Assembly (NCBI GenBank): GCA_021325655.1
Contig: JAJPGT010000060.1
Coordinates: forward strand, 1 to 64,000
Origin: Pseudomonadota bacterium
Lineage (GTDB): Bacteria > Chloroflexota > UBA6077 > JAJPGT01
Direction of reading: 5' to 3'
DNA: 64,000 nucleotides
The translations under genes were made by a program, and so were the position numbers. Positions 60,820 through 64,000 of this stretch are shown piece by piece; the stretch's first letter is position 1; the number at the start of each line of letters is the position of its first letter. The notes under the pieces were generated by a model. That model was given only the letters and a program-made list of their open reading frames with translations, ran no database searches and had not been told where the DNA came from.

Positions 60820-63096
60820 TCAGGCCGGCTCGAGCTTGGCAAACGCCAGGCTCAGCTTCTTCAGCCCGCTGCCCTCGAACGCGACAGTGACCTGCTCGTC
60901 GCCGCCGCGCAGCTCGCTGGCGACCACGATCCCCAGGCCGAACGTGTTGTGCCGGACTTTCTGCCCAGCGCGGAAGCGCGCCCGCCGCCCCTCGGCGATG
61001 GTCGGCGCGCTGGGGGTGCTCGTCCTGCGCAGCTCTGCCGGCGCGGCTCGTGGTGCCTCGATGGACGGGCGGGGCGCGCGACGCGTGATTGGCGGCTCGT
61101 CGCTGACATCGAAGCGCAGCGCGGAGGCGGAACGGGTACTCGTCCCGAGGGTCCTGCGGACGAGATGCTCCGGGATGTCGCTCAGGAAGCGCGAGGGCGT
61201 GCTCTCCATCGCCTCTCCGCCGTACTGGCCCCGGCGGTAGGCGTACAGCAGGTACAGATCACGCATCGCCCGGGTGATACCGACGAAGAAGAGCCGCCGC
61301 TCCTCCTCCATCTGCGCGGTGCTGTCCATCGAGCGGACGTGCGGGCAGAGCCCTTCCTCCAGCCCGAGGATGAAGACGCAGGGGAACTCCAACCCCTTGG
61401 CCGCGTGCAGCGTGATGAGCGTGACGGCGTTGGCCGAGGCATCCAGGTTGTCGACGTCCTGGACGAGCGAGACCTCCTCCAGGAAGCGCGGCAGTGCTGT
61501 CCCCGGCTCCAGCTCGTCGTACTCCGCCGCCTTGGCCCGGAGCTGTACCAGGTTGGCCCAGCGCTCCTCGCCCTCCTCCGAGCCGTCGCGCACCATCCGG
61601 CCATAGCCGGTGCGGCCGAGCACCGCGTCGACCACCTCCGCCACCGTCATGTGGTCCAGCTCCGCCCGCAGCTCCTCGATGAGCTGGACGAACTGGCCGA
61701 GCAGTACCCGCGCCCGGGAGGTGAATGGCGCTGGCTTGCCGTTGATCGAGCCATCGCCGGTCGCCAGGCGCTCCAGCGCCTCGTAGGGTGGCAGTTCGTG
61801 GCGCTGGGCCCAGCGCCACAGCTCGGCCAGCGTCTTTTCGCCCAGTCCGCGCGAGGGAACGTTGATGATGCGCTGCAAGCTGACAGTGTCGCGCGAATTG
61901 TTGAGCAAGCGCAGGTAGGCCAGGATGTCCTTCACCTCACGCCGCTCGTAGAAGCGCACCCCGCCGACCAGCCGGTACGGGATCGGCGGGCGGTATCGCG
62001 AGAATGCCTCTTCCAGCGCCCGGGATTGCGCGTTGGTGCGGTACATCACCGCGAAGTCGGCGTAGGCGGCGCCACGAGCAACCCGCCGCTCGATCTCGCG
62101 CACCACGAAGAGCGCCTCGTCCCGCTCATCGTAGGCCTCGTGCACAACGACCTCCGGCCCGCGCGGATTCTCGGTCCAGAGGCGCTTCGGCATCCGCATC
62201 GTGTTCTCGGAGATCACCGCGTGCGCCACGTCCAGGATCGTCTGGGTGGAGCGGTAATTCTGCTCCAGCACGACGACCTTGAGCTCCGGGAAGTCCTCCT
62301 GGAAGGCGAAGATGTTGCGGATCTCGGCGTGCCGCCAGGAGTAGATGTTCTGGTCGGGATCGCCGACCACGCAGACGTTGCGGTGCTTGCCGCCGAGCAG
62401 CTTCACGAGCTGGTACTGGACCGGGTTGGTGTCCTGAAACTCATCGACCAGCAGGTGCAGATAGCGCTCCTGGTAACGCTCGCGCACCGGCTCGACGTCT
62501 TGCAGGAGCCGCACGGTGTACAGCAGCAGGTCGTCGAAGTCCAGCGCCTGGTTCCGCTCCAGCTCGTTCTGGTAGTGCCGATAGACGCTGGCGACCAGCT
62601 CCTGCCAGCGCCCCTCGGCCTGGCGGGCATACTCATGCGGCTCGACCAGCCGGCTCTTGGCAGCGGAGATCGCGTTCAGGATGGAGCGCGGGGTGAAGCG
62701 CCGCTCGTCGATCTCCAGCTCCCGCGCCACCCGCTTGACGAGGTCCACCTGGTCGTTGTCGTCGAAGATGGTGAAGTGGGGATCGAGCCCCAGGTGGTGG
62801 CCGTCGATACGGAGCCAGCGGGCGCAGGTGGCGTGGAAGGTCCCCACGGTCAGATACTGCGCCCGGCGACCGATCAGGTGGTCGAGCCGCTCGCGCATCT
62901 CTCGGGCAGCTCGATTGGTGAAGGTGACCGCGACGATACGCCCGGGGTGGACATCCTCGTGCTCCACCAGGTAGGCGATGCGATGGACGATGACGCGCGT
63001 CTTGCCGGAGCCGGGCCCAGCTAGGATCAGCAGCGGCCCGGAGACCGTCTGGACTGCCTCGAGCTGGCGCGGGTTGAGGCCGTCGAGCGCGTGCAC
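60820..63096 (-). CDS. UvrD/PcrA-type ATP-dependent DNA helicase
   Basis: 758 residues from a GTG at 63096. All superfamily-1A motifs are visible: GPGSGKTRVIVHRIAYLVEH (I), ILVDEF-type LLVDEFQDTNPVQYQLVKLL (II), DPDQNIYSWRHA (III), EQNYRSTQTILDVAHAVI (IV), VTLITLHAAKGLEFPCVFIL (V) and RRLFFVGITRAMRDLYLLYA (VI). It unwinds DNA 3' to 5' in excision repair and clears RecA or stalled polymerases. The C-terminal 90 residues include a PcrA-type Tudor-like region (KVRHNTFGLGIVVASELRGG). The length is typical of PcrA (about 740). It starts 84 bp from the divergent nth gene. Confidence 0.94.
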   Translation of the reverse strand: MHALDGLNPRQLEAVQTVSGPLLILAGPGSGKTRVIVHRIAYLVEHEDVHPGRIVAVTFTNRAAREMRERLDHLIGRRAQYLTVGTFHATCARWLRIDGHHLGLDPHFTIFDDNDQVDLVKRVARELEIDERRFTPRSILNAISAAKSRLVEPHEYARQAEGRWQELVASVYRHYQNELERNQALDFDDLLLYTVRLLQDVEPVRERYQERYLHLLVDEFQDTNPVQYQLVKLLGGKHRNVCVVGDPDQNIYSWRHAEIRNIFAFQEDFPELKVVVLEQNYRSTQTILDVAHAVISENTMRMPKRLWTENPRGPEVVVHEAYDERDEALFVVREIERRVARGAAYADFAVMYRTNAQSRALEEAFSRYRPPIPYRLVGGVRFYERREVKDILAYLRLLNNSRDTVSLQRIINVPSRGLGEKTLAELWRWAQRHELPPYEALERLATGDGSINGKPAPFTSRARVLLGQFVQLIEELRAELDHMTVAEVVDAVLGRTGYGRMVRDGSEEGEERWANLVQLRAKAAEYDELEPGTALPRFLEEVSLVQDVDNLDASANAVTLITLHAAKGLEFPCVFILGLEEGLCPHVRSMDSTAQMEEERRLFFVGITRAMRDLYLLYAYRRGQYGGEAMESTPSRFLSDIPEHLVRRTLGTSTRSASALRFDVSDEPPITRRAPRPSIEAPRAAPAELRRTSTPSAPTIAEGRRARFRAGQKVRHNTFGLGIVVASELRGGDEQVTVAFEGSGLKKLSLAFAKLEPA

Positions 63097-63134
63097 GCGG
63101 ATGGAGGCTCCGTTGTGGGCAGGAATGCAGCCTC

Positions 63135-63173
63135 AGTATACGCGCTGAGCAGAGGCGCCCTGGCCGCTATACT
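63135..63173. promoter_or_regulatory. Divergent -10 boxes of helicase and nth genes
   Basis: For nth: CTGAGC (63145-63150), 17 bp, TATACT (63168-63173), which puts the start of transcription at or next to the GTG at 63180, so the message would be leaderless. For the helicase: TATACT on the minus strand (complement of 63135-63140), 39 bp before its GTG; no clear -35. The two start regions overlap. Confidence 0.55.
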
Positions 63174-63179
63174 GCGGCG

Positions 63180-63893
63180 GTGAACGACGGCGAGCGGTGG
63201 GGGAGCGAGCGAGCGCGGCTGGTGTTCTGCCGCCTGGCGGAAGGCTCCGGAGCGCCCGAGTGGGACCAGCGGGGCGGCAACGCGCTGGAGGAGCTGGTCG
63301 GGACCATCCTCTCCCAGCACACCTCCGACGTGAACGCTGAGCGGGCCTATCAGGCGCTCCGGGCGCGGTTTCCCACCTGGCAGGCAGTGCTGGAGGCCGA
63401 TCCGGCCGCGGTGGCGGAGGCGATCCGCGCCGGCGGGCTGGCGGAAGTGAAGGCGCACCGAATCCAGGCTGTGCTTGCCGCCATCCAGGCCGAGCGCGGC
63501 GCGCTGGACCTGGAGTTCCTGCGCGCCCTCCCTACTGAGCAGGCCAGGGCCTACCTAGAGGCGCTGCCGGGCGTCGGACCGAAGACCGCGGCCTGTGTGC
63601 TCGTCTTCGCGCTCGGCAAGCCGGCGATCCCGGTGGACACGCATGTGCACCGGGTGGCACGTCGGCTGGAGCTGATTCCCCCCGGGATGAACGCCGACGC
63701 GGCGCACCGGGCGCTAGAGGCGCAGGTGCCCGAGCGGTTCCGCTATGCCTTCCACGTGCTGCTGATCCGCCACGGCCGGGCGATCTGCCGGGCGCCGATC
63801 CCCCGCTGCGAGTCCTGCCCGCTGCTGGACCTGTGCCCCCGGGTGGGCGTCGTGGGTGCGCCCGCGCCGGAGCGCTCTGGCCGAGCCAGGTAG
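63180..63893 (+). CDS. nth: Endonuclease III (DNA glycosylase/AP lyase)
   Basis: 237 residues from a GTG at 63180. It removes oxidised pyrimidines and cuts the abasic site. The helix-hairpin-helix-Gly/Pro motif is LPGVGPKTAACVLVFALGKP with the catalytic Lys in PKTA; the catalytic Asp is in IPVDTHVHRVARRL; the [4Fe-4S] cluster cysteines are in CRAPIPRCESCPLLDLCP (C-x6-C-x2-C-x5-C). TILSQHTSDVNAERAYQALR is the substrate pocket. The length is slightly above the E. coli protein, with extra residues at the N-terminus. No ribosome site is needed if the mRNA is leaderless. Confidence 0.93.
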   Translation: MNDGERWGSERARLVFCRLAEGSGAPEWDQRGGNALEELVGTILSQHTSDVNAERAYQALRARFPTWQAVLEADPAAVAEAIRAGGLAEVKAHRIQAVLAAIQAERGALDLEFLRALPTEQARAYLEALPGVGPKTAACVLVFALGKPAIPVDTHVHRVARRLELIPPGMNADAAHRALEAQVPERFRYAFHVLLIRHGRAICRAPIPRCESCPLLDLCPRVGVVGAPAPERSGRAR

Positions 63894-63946
63894 CGCGCCG
63901 CACGAGACGGCGGCTCCACGATCGGGCCCGCTCTGCCGCCGTCAGC

Positions 63947-64000
63947 TCAGTACAGCGTCCGCTCGTCGCCGACACGCCGGGTGAGCCGCTGCTCGTCGAA
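63947..64000 (-). CDS. C-terminus of an unidentified protein (cut by window edge)
   Basis: On the minus strand a frame enters from the right edge and reads FDEQRLTRRVGDERTLY before TGA at 63949-63947. Seventeen codons are open, with a charged protein-like composition. It is too short to name. It would be convergent with nth. Confidence 0.35.
   Translation of the reverse strand, partial: FDEQRLTRRVGDERTLY

Noticed and set aside
60949..63024. 691-codon plus-strand open frame opposite the helicase gene
   Set aside because: Leu/Arg/His/Asp-rich shadow of a clear UvrD/PcrA gene whose seven motifs are intact on the other strand.

Overview
The window is about 70 % GC, with densely packed genes, small intergenic gaps and many GTG starts. 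The gene set (stand-alone LexA with a GAAC-N4-GTTC operator, PlsY/GpsA, CtaG, DUF2382 proteins, paired Hsp20s, archease-RtcB, bactofilin) fits a high-GC Chloroflexota of the class Thermomicrobia (Sphaerobacter/Thermomicrobium relatives). That placement is inference from gene content and composition, since no rRNA is present. No tRNA, rRNA or CRISPR array was seen.

Layout. 1-6 kb: a minus-strand glycan cluster of clearly lower GC (two paralogous thymidylate-kinase-like kinases, an APH-like kinase, a polysaccharide deacetylase, a GT4 glycosyltransferase and a GmhA-type isomerase), preceded by the cut N-terminus of a metallophosphoesterase. 7-13 kb: a secreted beta-helix protein, a small ORF with its own terminator and several hairpins ahead of a two-component system, and a nucleotide-sugar epimerase. 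13-22.6 kb: a mosaic of intact stress genes (two Hsp20s, a GreA C-domain protein, archaemetzincin, archease-RtcB) and decayed genes (GT2 glycosyltransferase, DUF3987-like protein, serine recombinase, others). It contains a thioredoxin-like gene with an in-frame TGA at the first position of its C-x-x-C motif.

22.7-34.7 kb: an MFS exporter, an SH3-like secreted protein, two DUF2382 proteins, a response regulator plus a large PAS sensor kinase, a LarA-type racemase, a PDZ-Lon-like protease, FumC and CtaG. 34.9-44.6 kb: LexA with promoter and SOS box, HolA, FdhD and FdhE, bactofilin with a palindrome-flanked promoter, a 33-aa membrane peptide, ComEC, ComEA, SecG, YvcK and a small membrane protein.

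45-51.5 kb: an ABC importer (binding protein, two permeases, ATPase) facing a class-III PLP enzyme and an alkaline-phosphatase-superfamily hydrolase. Together these suggest uptake and breakdown of a small anionic amine, possibly an aminophosphonate. 51.7-64 kb: a DUF697-type membrane protein, a class-A beta-lactamase-fold protein with a proline-rich tail and a C12 tract, divergent gpsA/plsY only 22 bp apart, the riboflavin genes ribD-ribE-ribB-ribH, a decayed ybaK, a BNR-repeat protein, a UvrD/PcrA helicase and endonuclease III with an apparently leaderless promoter.

The observation most worth following is the TGA in the thioredoxin-like gene (selenocysteine or nonsense mutation), followed by the phosphonate-like locus and the low-GC glycan cluster.
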